A stretch of 64,000 bases of DNA from Flammula alnicola. Taxonomy: Eukaryota > Basidiomycota > Agaricomycetes > Agaricales > Strophariaceae. The stretch spans positions 1-64,000 of the forward strand of contig JADNRV010000089.1 of the NCBI GenBank assembly GCA_015499995.1. The letters are read 5' to 3'. A program made the translations under genes and the position numbers. Below the pieces are notes generated by a model that worked only from the letters and a program-made list of their open reading frames with translations, had not been told where the DNA came from and did no database searches. Position 1 is the stretch's first letter; each line of letters opens with the position of its first letter. Of this stretch, positions 22,578-33,651 are shown piece by piece.

Positions 22578-24329
22578 CTAGAGATTCTCTCGTTTTAATC
22601 TAAACAAGTCTAACGAGCACTCGATCATGTCGCGGTTGTCTTCCTCCCGGTTCGCCTCGACAATGCTCAAGACAACCCCCGTTTTCTGGACGCCGACGAG
22701 AGAAATAAGGACGTCTTTGTCTCCAATGTACTCGAGTTGTCCGGGAATGGAGCGTCGAAGTCTTAATTTACAACATTGCAGAGGCCGTCGAATGGGATAT
22801 CTAGTCGCGGGGAAGGTAGGGAGCGGAGTCGATTCGCTCCCGAAGAGCGCGGATTGAGTGATACTACTACCCTGTCCAGGGGCTGGAAAAATATCCGCGA
22901 AACTCTGCCATGAAAATGTCCTACGTCCCCTAAATTTAAGAATCTCAAGATGAGGCAAAAATGTGTTGGGTAGGGTTTCGTCAACCTCTGTCGAAGGTAC
23001 CCTTGCGAGGCGTTTGAAGAAAATGTCGGTGAGCATACTCTGTTCTTTGCCCAGCAAAGATATTGATAGAGTTATGAGCGTGGGGAGTTTCTCCAAAAAC
23101 CAAATGATTTGATGCTCAGATACCGCTGCACCTGACACAGTGACCGTTATCGACAAGTGTTTGAGGAGAGTATGTGAGCGAGCGAAGAGAGAAGAGAGTA
23201 CCCTTACCGCCAGAGGGTGGTCAGAAGAAGTGGATGTATGAGAAAAAGATTGTAAGGATGGGAGTTCCAGAAGGTCGAAGATATGCTCCAACTCCTCGGA
23301 AGTCGCAGCGTCGACGTTTCCCTCTTTTGGAGATATGGACAATGACCTGAGTGAGGAGTAGATAATAGGTACATCCGGAAAAGGGTTAAAATCCGTCCTT
23401 CTCTGTATCGAAGTAAACTTGCACTCCATCAATCGGGTAGAGTGAGACAGAATTTCAAAGATCTCGTCCAAGCCGATGGGGCTGTACCAAATCGACGTGA
23501 GAGCGTCCATTTGGATCTGAAGTTGATTGAGGCCGAGGTACAAAACCGCAAGATCTTTGAGGCAAGGAGTAGCGGTCAATGCGAATTCATCCGCCAATGG
23601 ATCATCAAGCTCTATCATATCATATGTGGTGGGGATCAGGCTGAGTGATTCGAGTAGCGGCACCCCTCCGAGGCCGTCAGTGAAAGCGTGATAAAATTTG
23701 CTGGGAATGAATAGTGTAAGCTGTTGCCAGCGGAAAGCGTACGTTTTGAGGAGCTCGAATAGATCTCCCGTATGTTGGTTTGGCTGTTGGCTGCCCTCAT
23801 CGAGAGGCACATCGATCGAAATCGATAAAGGAATATGTCCCGAGCGACTAAGCCACTGAGTTGCTAGCTCCACTTGCAAGGCCGGATCCTGAGCGATACT
23901 GAGGTCGATATTCATGGATGTCCATAGTCGTGGAGTGGCGAATACAATCCTTCGCCATGCTTTGCAAACGGCCGCAAGGACTAGTGGAATACCATGATGA
24001 TCCTCCTCGGTCGAGGATCTGGCATTGTAATCTAGTTGGGTGATATCCGTTCCGTGAACATAGAAAATAAAGATAAGCGATGCGACTTCGACAGGGAGGT
24101 ACCGGGTAACGGGATCATGGAGGGTGTTGACTTTCGTTTTTAATAACTGCTGTCGTTTCGGTCCAAGGTCGGCAAGCAAAGCACGGGCGTGGGCTATCTG
24201 AGCATCCATTTCCGAAATTTGCAGACATATATCACAGGGATTTCCGGGACCATAAATCGCACATTTGGCCGGTTCAAAGTCTTCAGCAAAAGGCCAACAG
24301 GCCGCGCATCGATTGGGTTGAAAATCCAT
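22578..24329 (-). CDS. F-box protein with N-terminal Cys motif (paralogue A)
   Basis: Single exon, 583 residues, ATG at 24329. The N-terminus has C8, C11, C23, C32 and C35 within a conserved FEPAKC and GPGNPCDICLQ context, then a helical coil (ISEMDAQIAHARALLADLG). An F-box-like motif follows at about 77-90 (YLPVEVASLIFIFYVH), and then the PLVLAAVCKAWRRIVFATPRLW segment standard in Agaricomycete F-box proteins. The C-terminal 400 residues have leucine-rich repeat-like strands (for example PLLESLSL, SSLRSLSIS, LLKHLSITV). It presumably serves as an SCF adaptor, with the LRR region choosing the target. It is about two-thirds identical by eye to the gene at 38901 on the other strand. The start lies 172 bp from a transposon relic. 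Confidence 0.8.
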   Translation of the reverse strand: MDFQPNRCAACWPFAEDFEPAKCAIYGPGNPCDICLQISEMDAQIAHARALLADLGPKRQQLLKTKVNTLHDPVTRYLPVEVASLIFIFYVHGTDITQLDYNARSSTEEDHHGIPLVLAAVCKAWRRIVFATPRLWTSMNIDLSIAQDPALQVELATQWLSRSGHIPLSISIDVPLDEGSQQPNQHTGDLFELLKTYAFRWQQLTLFIPSKFYHAFTDGLGGVPLLESLSLIPTTYDMIELDDPLADEFALTATPCLKDLAVLYLGLNQLQIQMDALTSIWYSPIGLDEIFEILSHSTRLMECKFTSIQRRTDFNPFPDVPIIYSSLRSLSISPKEGNVDAATSEELEHIFDLLELPSLQSFSHTSTSSDHPLAVRVLSSLFARSHTLLKHLSITVTVSGAAVSEHQIIWFLEKLPTLITLSISLLGKEQSMLTDIFFKRLARVPSTEVDETLPNTFLPHLEILKFRGRRTFSWQSFADIFPAPGQGSSITQSALFGSESTPLPTFPATRYPIRRPLQCCKLRLRRSIPGQLEYIGDKDVLISLVGVQKTGVVLSIVEANREEDNRDMIECSLDLFRLKRENL

Positions 24330-24501
24330 TTCCCCCTGAAAAGCCGTGATTCTTGTGAAGAACTCGTCATCGGAGAGGCTTTAAGTACTTACTTTTTGTT
24401 CCGTGCTGCGTTGTATTCTAGGCCGAATAGACGCTACTGTCTTCCTTGGGTTGCAAATGCCAAGGGGTGCTTTCGCCTTTGTCCAGAAATGAGTTAGGAA
24501 C

Positions 24502-25376
24502 TAGTCTCTCCTGACAGACCATATACAACAGATGACAATCGATCTGTTGTTAATATAAGGTCTGTTGCAATTGAAACCGTGGTTGGCAGGGTGGGTCCCT
24601 TCGGCTTTATCGGTGATCAAACACACGTCTTTTCAACCTCGAACGAATCACGTGGACTCATTGATCCAATCTTATCTATTAATAATAATAAGATCTTAGG
24701 GCGGCTAATACTGAGAGGAGCCATGTCTCTGCCTGTCTCACTCGTTTCCTACAACACCATGTATCGTAGTAGAAATTTTAATTACAACCTTAATGCCCAC
24801 AGAAACACCTCAGCGGCAGCGAGCTGCAGTGCCTAATTGGCGGGGCAACAACCCCGAGCCCATTACACCAGGTCCTTCTCGTTCAACGCCGACAGACACC
24901 ACGGAAAGCACAAGAAAGCGACGGCCCCCGAAGACAAACATGCAGAAAATTGGAGAAATCCTCGACATAATCGAGGGGACTAACAATATGGACTTTCCAA
25001 AAATATCTACATGAAATGTTCAAGACTTCAAAGATGAAGGACGGGAGATCAGTGCTTGTCGAACGTGGAGACACTCATAAAAGAGTACTTACTTCGTTTC
25101 TAAATGGGACGACAAAGCCACACCTGGGAAGTATCCTCGAGAACATGTATGACAGTTCATCAAGGGTTGACTTCCGTGCAAAGGATAGAACAACGAACCC
25201 CGGCATGAATATGTTCAAAGGGTGTAAACACTGTAAACAGTGTTGCTCGGTACACACTGACGCGCGACGTGATGGGTCACATGCATCGAGCACGTGCATC
25301 GGCCGATGAGAGATAAGGCCCTATTGACACCGAAGGGACCCACCCTGCCAGCCACGGTTTCAATTACACAAGACTA
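24502..25376. mobile_element. 875-bp DNA transposon relic with 9-bp target duplication
   Basis: The element runs from TAGTCTCTCC (24502) to AAGACTA (25376) and is flanked by perfect 9-bp direct repeats GTTAGGAAC (24493-24501 and 25377-25385). Inside the ends lie 36-bp inverted repeats (24569-24604 and 25330-25365, one mismatch) that include AATTGAAACCGTGG and GGTGGGTCCCTTCGG. The left end carries an extra hairpin segment between TAGTCT and the long repeat. A 9-bp duplication is typical of Mutator-like elements, though other superfamilies cannot be excluded. Inside is a remnant coding sequence (see 24793-25309). Too short to be autonomous. Confidence 0.8.
24793..25309 (+). pseudogene. remnant transposon-encoded protein, frameshifted
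   Basis: Inside the 875-bp element a frame starts at ATG 24793 with a Pro/Thr/Arg-rich N-terminus and the segment MQKIGEILDIIEGTNNMDFP, then stops at 25012. The next frame (from 25016) continues in register after a single extra base, with ERGDTHKRVLTSFLNG. This layout, a helix motif followed by a His/Phe-Leu-Asn-Gly segment, resembles N-termini of long transposon-borne proteins of Agaricomycetes. The catalytic part is absent. Non-functional. Confidence 0.5.
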
Positions 25377-25385
25377 GTTAGGAAC

Positions 25386-27426
25386 CGCGATGCGTCACGC
25401 TCAGCAAAAAGTAACGTTGTGACATGTATGCAAAAGCTTCCAGGACATCGGACCCAAGGTGACTCCCGCCAGTTGGTGTTCCCGAATTTGCAGACTTGAG
25501 GCTAAAAAATCGTCAAATCTGTGTTCATTTTTGCGGACTTGGCAGCCCAAAAATCCTAGTTCTGTCCACTTTCTTGCTTTGAGGGCGGCCAGACAAATTT
25601 TCCAGGCTGCTGAAGTTTTGTCAGATTCACGCCCATGTACTGGCCAAATGCACCAACATTGTGGGAGATCCAATTTACGCACGAATGCTGGGAACCAGAA
25701 ATTTTGGGTTTAGCACCCGGAGGGAGAGAAAATTTGGAGAATCACGTGACAATCTCTGTCCGTTTCTGCGGATTTTCAGCCGAATTGTGGATATTTCGCG
25801 GGCACCAAATAGCAAGAGCTTCCCGGGTCATAATAGGACATCAATTCGACTACACTCTGACTTTCTGACTGACCATACCATCTAGGCTGGGGGTATATTT
25901 TCCAGCACTCTCCGAAGTTACATAAATAAAGACATCAACTCGGGCTGAACTCGGGTATAAAGCTCGTCGAGCGGTGATGCATGTATTCAACCGAAAATAA
26001 CCTCAATCATCAGTCATTTATGTCCGTGGTTACTGTGGGCGACGCCTTTCTCCCTAGAAAAGTTGGCGGAACTCATTCGCCTCCACCTTGTACCTGCATT
26101 TCAGCAAGCCGTAGTTTCGGTTTGTGGGTGGCTGCGCAATCTAGGAACAGAAGCTTCAGCGGCAGAGTCGTCTTAATAGTGCAACCGTGCAACTTGCTAT
26201 GATAATTAAAGACGCACCTGGGATACTACTTCTCCCATCGAACAATGTATGATCTTAGCTCATGAATCAAGTTCCCTGATGCGATGCGCGATTTTGGACT
26301 TGATATCATGAACGAACCAACCTGTACATACATATGCATGAGAAGACGATTAATTTGTCCCAGAATCGCAGTTGTGGGTCCGTATCATCAGACTCTGATA
26401 TAAGGTCTGATAATCGCACTTAGCTTAGTTTGGCACCGTTCTCCCCGGGAACTAGAAGCTCAGCGCATAGTTCCATTTTGACCCGAGTTCCATCCCATAT
26501 CGGTTTGACGAAAACTACTCTAATCTGGCTGAATGGCACATCCAGACACTGTCTATTGTTTTACACTAACCTCAAGATAGCAGGCAGTGTTGAATTTGAG
26601 ATCGCATATCGTTTCAGATTTTCTAGGGCTATGAAGACGTCTAACTCGCTCCGTACTTACTAACACTGGTACAGCGGCAGTACCCTCCAGAGTCCCAAAC
26701 TAAGCTTTTTTGATACATCTTATCATTACAGCGCATCGGCAGGTCATTACATTTGATGGTTTTGGGAATTGGGATCATGTCGCTTCAGCCTTCAAATAGA
26801 CCTGACATATTTTGGCAGATATACCGTCGTATGTTCAGACCAGCCTGCCTCGAGTTTGTTATGTAAGATGGGTAAAATAGTCGTCCCCTTCTGAGCAACG
26901 ATTCCAAAGTGTTTTCATCGAGAGATTTATTCTCATACATAAGAAAAAGATGTTTCGAATTCAACCTAATTGTGGATGCCGTGCGGCGGCTTTAGATGAT
27001 CCCTTCGTCCCATCACATACCATCATGGCATCATCCCTGCATCACTTGCAACAGATCGCGCTCGCCAGCCGTGCCTTACTTATAGGCAGAAAAACCGGAC
27101 AACCAATGGGCTCATATGTTACCTGTTGCTTTCTCTTCTTCTCTGTTGTCAGTGTGGATGAAAAGAAGGTAGTCGTCAAATAACCCTGGATACTTATTCG
27201 AACCTTTGGGCGCTTTGGGTACGTCAAGCCCAACATCCCGGAAAACGTCTTTTCGGGGACGAGCACACACCGAAGGCGCTGCTCTGTGGGCGATCAGTTT
27301 CAAAATCTCCCCCCTTTATCCGGACATCTCAAGCATATGTTATAAACCCTTGGTGGCGTCCCTCCGCGCAAGTGTGCTGTTCCTGCCCCATCATCCTTCT
27401 CGGTTTGCTCTATCGAGACTCATGCT
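25386..27426. other. 2.0-kb region without a supported gene
   Basis: Short frames only, none with family features. The stretch 25440-25900 has the look of old repeat DNA. No terminal repeats found. Confidence 0.45.
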
Positions 27427-29358
27427 ATGGAATGCCTCGCTGCACTCCCGTTGCATGTCGTTCTGGTTATCCTGATCTTTCTTCACTCTCTTGAAGGCGC
27501 TCTTGCCAATGTCACTCCTTCCCTGAATCCTGTAAGTCTTAGATTTTAGTGCCTAACACCGCTGGCACTAATATAATAAGCCTTGCTATCCAGGGATTCG
27601 AATTCGATTACGACAAGCCTAATCAACCCCTCTCTATTCCCGTGACGAGTATGTATCGACAGGAAAGTGCTTGGATAGAATCCTGATACTTCCTTACCGG
27701 AATTTAGGTCAATGCGAACGGATACATCTGGAGTGGAGCAGGACCAGCAATGACACAGGGTGCGTGCTCCTTGACTTTTGACTTAATTCTGATGTTGAAG
27801 TTTCTGCTATAGTCTTTCACCGGTAGCACCTTACTTCTTGCAAGTGTACAGCTCTACATCCTCTACTCCCTATGTCGTCGAGGCGGGCTTCGGCCCTACT
27901 TTTGTTCGTGTTAAACTTGGATCTTTGACGGAAGGCTTACTCCCTATCTACAGGATTGGGATGTACCATTTGCCCCAAATACGCAGTATCAAATTTGCAT
28001 GGTGAGTTAACTACTCGCCGTGTCCAAGTGTGCGGACTGATTTTTCCTCCACAAGTTCGATATCAATGGGGTATCTGGTGGATGCCAAGCCACATACAGT
28101 GTTATCGCCAATACCACCACCAACAACCCGTCGTGCCAAAATGTCACCGCTCCCAATGCTCTCTCAGTATCAGCAACAGTGCCAAATGGTGCCATGTTCC
28201 AATATAGTTATATCGACCAGGTAAGCACGATCTTTTCGCCTTCTCACGATTAGGTTCGAAAGTCTCATCATCCTCTTCCAGTGCGAAACACTTTCCGTAA
28301 CCCCACGGTCCGGCAGCCCACCTTTTATTTTGACGGTACGCGTGCAAGTACTCCTGACCTGAAGCGTCTATCTCACACGCTTTCGTTGGAAGGTTGCGCC
28401 AAATTCGCATCCACCTTACAACATCACTGCCAATACAATGGGTCCCATCTCCTGGCAGGTATCGCTGGTGAGTTATTTCTAAACTAATACTTGAGGAATA
28501 TACTGAGCGCATACTAGCCTATTGGATTCAATTTCTTCCTCTCGCTCGAGAGCGCAGATGGGCTAAAGTGGGCTAATGGACCGATGAAGGTTGGTGGTCT
28601 AGGAACCAACGCCTGCCTTGTGCCTGGAACAATGTGAGTTTCTTATTTATATATTCAGCCGCCGCACAGTATATGAATATCGACACAGAAGCCAGAATGC
28701 GTCTGAGAAAATTGTCATTGGCGCGACCGTGGGTGGAACGTTCTTCGGCATAGCGGTAGGGATTCTCGGCTGCCTCATCTTTTTCAAGCTGCAACATCGA
28801 CGAAGGCCACCATCAAAGTTGTATTTCGGACGAGACTCCTTTTCTCGGGATAGCCCCACACGGCCACTCAAGGCTCCATCATCGTTAATGCCCTCATCCT
28901 CAGTTCCGTCGTCGCCGACAGTGGCATCAATGCCATTAACCTCCACATCGGCCTTGAGAGTTTCAGAGGACCAGGGTTTACCCCTAGACCCTGTCCCGCT
29001 ACGACGTCCCCCTCGGAGTCACCGCTCGGTTGAGCCCTATACTGCTTTTCCGAGTGAGGCGGGGTCCACACAGACCCAATATCCGGCTGATGTGAAAAGA
29101 CCACTTCCTGCCAGTGACGTACTGAGAGACGACGCAGCATCATTGGCATCATCGTCGTCGAACTCTCGGTCGAACCCTCGACCCCTCTCGACTCACTCTC
29201 GAGCACCTACATATGTCCCCCGCTCCCAGCTCCGAGGTGCAGTGCATGCGGTCAACGAGACCGCTGTTCCAGAAATGCCCCCAGAATACGGCCGTCACAC
29301 AGCTGACCCTTCTCTAAACTATGCTCCATCTATTCTTTCGTCCGGCAACAGATTCTGA
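27427..29358 (+). CDS. single-pass type I membrane protein, unknown function
   Basis: Ten exons (27427-27531, 27594-27648, 27708-27759, 27813-27903, 27954-28001, 28056-28220, 28282-28335, 28393-28467, 28518-28633, 28689-29358) join in phase to 476 residues. A signal peptide (about 1-27) leads an extracellular region with repeated Cys and N-glycosylation sites (for example NVT, NDT, NTT, NITANT) and two related beta-strand-like blocks (QCERIHLEWSR near 55 and QCETLSVTPRSGSPPF near 175). One membrane span (IVIGATVGGTFFGIAVGILG) precedes a basic stop-transfer KLQHRRR. The 220-residue cytoplasmic tail is Ser/Pro/Arg-rich. Agaricomycetes have many uncharacterised proteins of this form, probably cell-surface sensors or wall-interacting proteins. 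Function not established. Confidence 0.7.
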
Positions 29359-30350
29359 GGTCGATAATCTGGTCACGATCCCCTTTGGATATATCTTCCA
29401 TTCCCAGCAATATGTACACGACATTCCCATCTTCACGCCATTTTCTGCCTTGACCTATCGCCAAACCGTATTGTACCGTGGCATTACCTCTCTTTCGCCT
29501 TATAATTATGTGATGGCAGGCCCACTGGGGTCTACATGTACAATAGTATTATGTAGCTCGTTTATAAAACGACACTTGATGACGACCCCTTCTCGGGTGT
29601 CCCAAATGTTTATCCATCGGACGGGTACCGACCGGTCCAGAGTCATCAGCTTGAGTTCGAAAGGTCAGATGCTTTCAAGTGAGTACCATGTGTAGAATTC
29701 ACCCTTCCGAAAGTATATAATTGCCAATACTTTTGTTACTCTGGTCCGTATCCTCATGGGATTCATCTTCCCACCTTACATAAAAGGTAATTACAGAACA
29801 TTGATGAGCTTAGAAGTTAGATGTGGATCAACTGCCAACGGGTTCGACGGGGAGAACTCCTAAAAATCACTGCTACAAACCTTTTCAGGGTTTCTTGGTA
29901 GGCTGCATTCGTAAGAACTGTGCGATGTAACCTGCCCAAGCCAGTCTCCCGAATAGCTAAATAAGTGCTGAAATCATCATTCGAACGGCGAACAGTTAGT
30001 AAGAGCATTATATTTTGGACCAATGCATAGGCGAAGTTCGCCTAGGATGTATGGCAATTGGTGGAATTTCGAGTCTCGGGCAACCCAGAGTTGTGCAGAA
30101 TATATGTAGGCTGTTTATAGCACTGACCATGACACCCATGATAGCTATATATTTATGGAGTCAGCGTTCGTACTAGGAGGCTAGTCTACTGCCGAGATGA
30201 TTATCATTGGGTTTATAATCTGCACCGCAGCTGCGACCTATTCTAACAGGCGTTCTGGAGTATGGAAGCAGCCATGTTCTGAGTGTTTAGCCTCAGGCAA
30301 ATTTCTACGGCCTTCAGTCCGATTCCAACTTTCGACGCTCATCAATTGAC
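29359..30350. other. intergenic, no supported gene
   Basis: 3' flank of the membrane-protein gene and promoter of the glycopeptide gene; TATATATT lies near 30147-30154. No further gene seen. Confidence 0.45.
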
Positions 30351-31291
30351 ATGTTCTCCCTCAAATCTTTGTCTCTACTCATTGCCAGTGCCGTCGTTGG
30401 CACTATGGCGGAGAGCCATACCGTCCACTTTGACAATAGGTAAAGAGAGAATATACATCACCGTGATCAGCGATCTGACCCGTATTTTAGGTGTGGTTTT
30501 GGAACTGTAAGTCACTGTCATATTACTGTATACTGGGATCTACAGTATATGGCCGTCTCATACAATATTTCCTGCCGTAGCCTACCCTTATTCAAGGCCC
30601 AAACGTTCTTTCGACCGGCGGCGACTTCACCAGCAACGGCCCTCTTACCTCGGTCATCGCGTATGTTTATTTAAACGAATCCACGATGCCGCCTCGCTAA
30701 TTTTAAATGCAGGTACTTGCAAACAGGTCCCGTGGAGTCTCAGCTATTTGTATATATAAGAACTCATCTTTATTACAGGAGGCTGCGGATTCAATGGCGA
30801 GGGGTGCACCCTTATTGAGACGACCTTGATCAATCCTACTTCTCCAGGAAGTGGCTCCAGCACTGATATTTCGCTCATACCACCGTAAGTTCTTTATTCC
30901 ACACGTTTCTCAATTGTCTTACACCTAACGCCATCGCCATGCAAACCGTAAAGCCACTCGTTTTCTGTAACCTCTGGATTCGGGTAAGTAAATTTCCTGA
31001 TAATGCGCTACAGGATCTTGAATCGTATTCTTTCTTAGGTATTTCAACGGATGCGATGGAGCAGGCGCCGATTGTAAGTGATAATTCTAATTAACGAGCC
31101 TTCTCATTCTCGTCTCTAAATATTATATGACGCCAGGCACTAATCCGAACTGCCCTACGGCTTTCCACGTTTCTACCGACAATGGTGTTCAGGTTGCATG
31201 CCAGGCTGACAATGTAGGATTTATTTTTCTTGATGCCTTCTAAAGTCTTATAATTTTATAGGTCGACCTTGCCATCACTTTCTGCGATTGA
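30351..31291 (+). CDS. small secreted 'glycopeptide' family protein
   Basis: Nine exons (30351-30439, 30491-30506, 30581-30660, 30713-30726, 30779-30884, 30954-30983, 31039-31073, 31137-31213, 31262-31291) encode only 158 residues; two exons are 16 and 14 nt. A signal peptide (about 1-20, ending TMAES) precedes a compact Cys-rich domain with SHTVHFDNRCGFGTP, GGCGFNGEGC, SPGSGSSTDISLIPPHSF, GYFNGCDGAGADC and VACQADNVDLAITFC. The layout resembles the secreted glycopeptide family of Agaricomycetes, which is related to thaumatin-like folds (HTVHF(D/N)N(R/K)CG...). Cys count is even, as expected for disulfides. Probably an extracellular or wall protein; activity unknown. Confidence 0.8.
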
Positions 31292-31479
31292 AGGCGCTAA
31301 GTAAATCGTGAGGGGCGGTAGGAAATTAAACAGACAGGAACAAGGAGTAGTCATTGTATATGTATAGCTGCAGACAGAAGTTGTTGACGATCTTACCGTA
31401 CACTATGTACAAATGAACTTTGAGATATTCTCACCAGGATTTACATATCCGCCAATTTCCTATCCGTTCCATACCCTCT
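31292..31479. other. short intergenic region
   Basis: 3' flank of the glycopeptide gene. Nothing else seen. Confidence 0.4.
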
Positions 31480-32520
31480 TTATAAGCCGTGGAACCTCAA
31501 CGAGGACTCTAGCGAGCTCAGCCCGTTCTCCATGTCGACGACATCCAAAGTGACTCCATGATCCCGAATCTGAACCGGGCAACAAACAATATCCTTACCA
31601 ACGAAGTCGACTGGATCGGCAGGTTGTCGGAACAAGTTAACTTTAATATGTCGAAGGGACCGTATGCTGCAATAAAGAGCTGTCGTACGACAACAATTCC
31701 CGCTTTCCAGATCCCTTGAATAGATATTTTTGTGTGGATTTAGGTGCAGGCTTTTGAGCACGCGGTGCGTGATGGGTGATATTGTCGTTGGATCCAACAT
31801 TTGCGCCACGTTAATGTACATATTAGTGAATGTGCAATGAACTACCTAGGAAGCGGAGCGGAGGATTTTCAGGATCTCGTCTACTGTGATGTCGGTAATT
31901 CGCGGATGTTAGCACGTTCTATTGAAGGTCGAATGTATCCATGTAAGTGTTCCAGGTTCGAAACTCTAAGCCGAAGAATTCTAGAAGAGGCACACTTCTA
32001 AGATCTAATAAACGTCTCAAAGCAGCCAAATAGGACTCTGAGCGCGAGTCGCCGCCAGCGAGGAGCGGTATCTCTTATAGCATTGAAAATAGGGTAAACG
32101 GCTGACGCGTGTTTGTGAAGGGAATGGTTTTTAGAGAAAGAGAGGGTGATACACAGAGAAAATTGGGGTGATCTATTCTGCCACTGTCTCGCGAGGCGAA
32201 CGAGATATGGTATTTTGCGATGAGTAGCAGCGCAGATATTTATCGATGTCCAAAGTTGAGGCGAGGCAAATGCAATGTTCTGCCAATTCCTACAGACGGC
32301 TGCGAGAACGAGGGGCCCAGATTGGCCAACATTGGAGGTGTTGGTTGAAGTCGAAGCTGTCACTGTCAGCTTCGAAATATAGGGTAAACACCTGCAAAAG
32401 AAGCTCGGAAGGGACGTTGGTGTTTCGCCGGAAAGTGTGTACTTTGTGTGATCATAATCCGCGAAAGAGTAGAGCTGGGGCTGACTGTAGAAGGCCATTG
32501 TAGATACTGAATTGTTGAAT
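31480..32520 (-). pseudogene. F-box gene relic
   Basis: On the minus strand the start of an F-box is visible as NVPSELLLQVFTLYFEADSD (about 32420-32365). The next conserved block, GPLVLAAVCRNWQNIAFASP (about 32325-32265), lies in another frame, so a frameshift separates them. An arginine-rich repeat segment and a stop follow. A further C-terminal fragment (SLHLNPHKNIYSRDLESG) lies at 31821-31480 after more stops. The order of motifs matches the intact F-box genes at 22578 and 38901 only loosely, so it is a relative of the wider family rather than a recent copy. Confidence 0.6.
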
Positions 32521-33651
32521 CATTCCAGTCTGCCCGCTTCTCGGATGTAGGTCCGTGGTGCAGAGTCGTAGTACAGTACTACTGAGTAACTGAGTTTGAT
32601 TGCAACTTGTTGATTGGGTTCCGCAGAGGTGCACAGCCACATCTGCTCTAATGTAATTTACTTACGTAGGCCGGAACGTTTGTGTGGCGTTTAGCTCATG
32701 CTGCTCAATATTTCCTTTCCCGTTTTGGCCCCTCGGCTCGGAGGCGGCTGAGCGGATTTCCTTTTCTGACTTTCATCGGCCCTAACCCTAACCCTCGCTA
32801 AATTTGCCATGTAGAGTCTCAGTTATTCATTCATTTCCGTCTTCTTGCGTTTTTCTGCCTATTTCTCTATGGAAAGAGAAGCTAGATTTTTCTTTGTACC
32901 TTTCTTGCTTTCTCTGCTTTTGATCATATTTCCCCGCAACAAGGCTGACACTCGCCCGGTGTCTTGGTCTCATGTTCATAATTTCATGGACACCCGGATT
33001 TGACCGGGATGCGCGGTTCCAGCGTTCACTCTAAATCCTAGAAGGAAGAAGTGTACAAAGTCTTGCAGCATTCTACCCCGTAGTACCCACCAAAGACTCT
33101 ACGCGTGACCCATCTACTATGGTATGGGTTTCGCATTCTGGGTTGCACCAACTCGACGGACATATTTCGGTGCATAGGGGGACAAATATTGGGAAAGAAC
33201 CGCCTTCCCCAAGTCGGAGAACCTCTTCCCCGTCATGGCTAAGTCCAAATGTGAACATATTTTATGCTCTGGTGGATGCTGTCTTACGTGCCCCATGACT
33301 GAAGTACCCAGTCATGCGACGTATGCGGCGTATGGTTGCACCTCTCTCTCGCTCTTCACGACGCGTTGAGCAGCTTTCTCACTGTCAAGCTCTGCCTGCC
33401 CAGGATTTTCCCTTTGATCCGTTGCCGTCACTGTAACACTCCATTTCGGATAATATCCGGGGTTGGCCTAATGGAATGATGTGTGAGCGTCATTGAGGTT
33501 AACGGAAATTCTGGCCTATATATTGCCCACATGACAAGCACTGTGACCACTGCGGGTTTCCGAAGGATACCTACCCATTCCTTCTGTTATAAAGGCGAAT
33601 GTGATGTTTGAAGTAACTCAGTGCTAAGCGCTAAATACTTGTGCGCCCAAT
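32521..33651. other. intergenic, no supported gene
   Basis: Contains a short telomere-like repeat (32780-32795) and a TATATATT motif near 33512-33519 that may belong to the CE16 gene promoter. No coding signal. Confidence 0.45.
32780..32795. repeat. interstitial telomere-like repeat
   Basis: CCCTAACCCTAACCCT, 2.7 units of the TTAGGG telomere repeat used by filamentous fungi, in non-coding DNA. Confidence 0.6.

Noticed and set aside
28634..28658. 25-nt intron for the membrane-protein gene
   Set aside because: Too short for a fungal intron; a 55-nt intron to 28688 fits the same phase.
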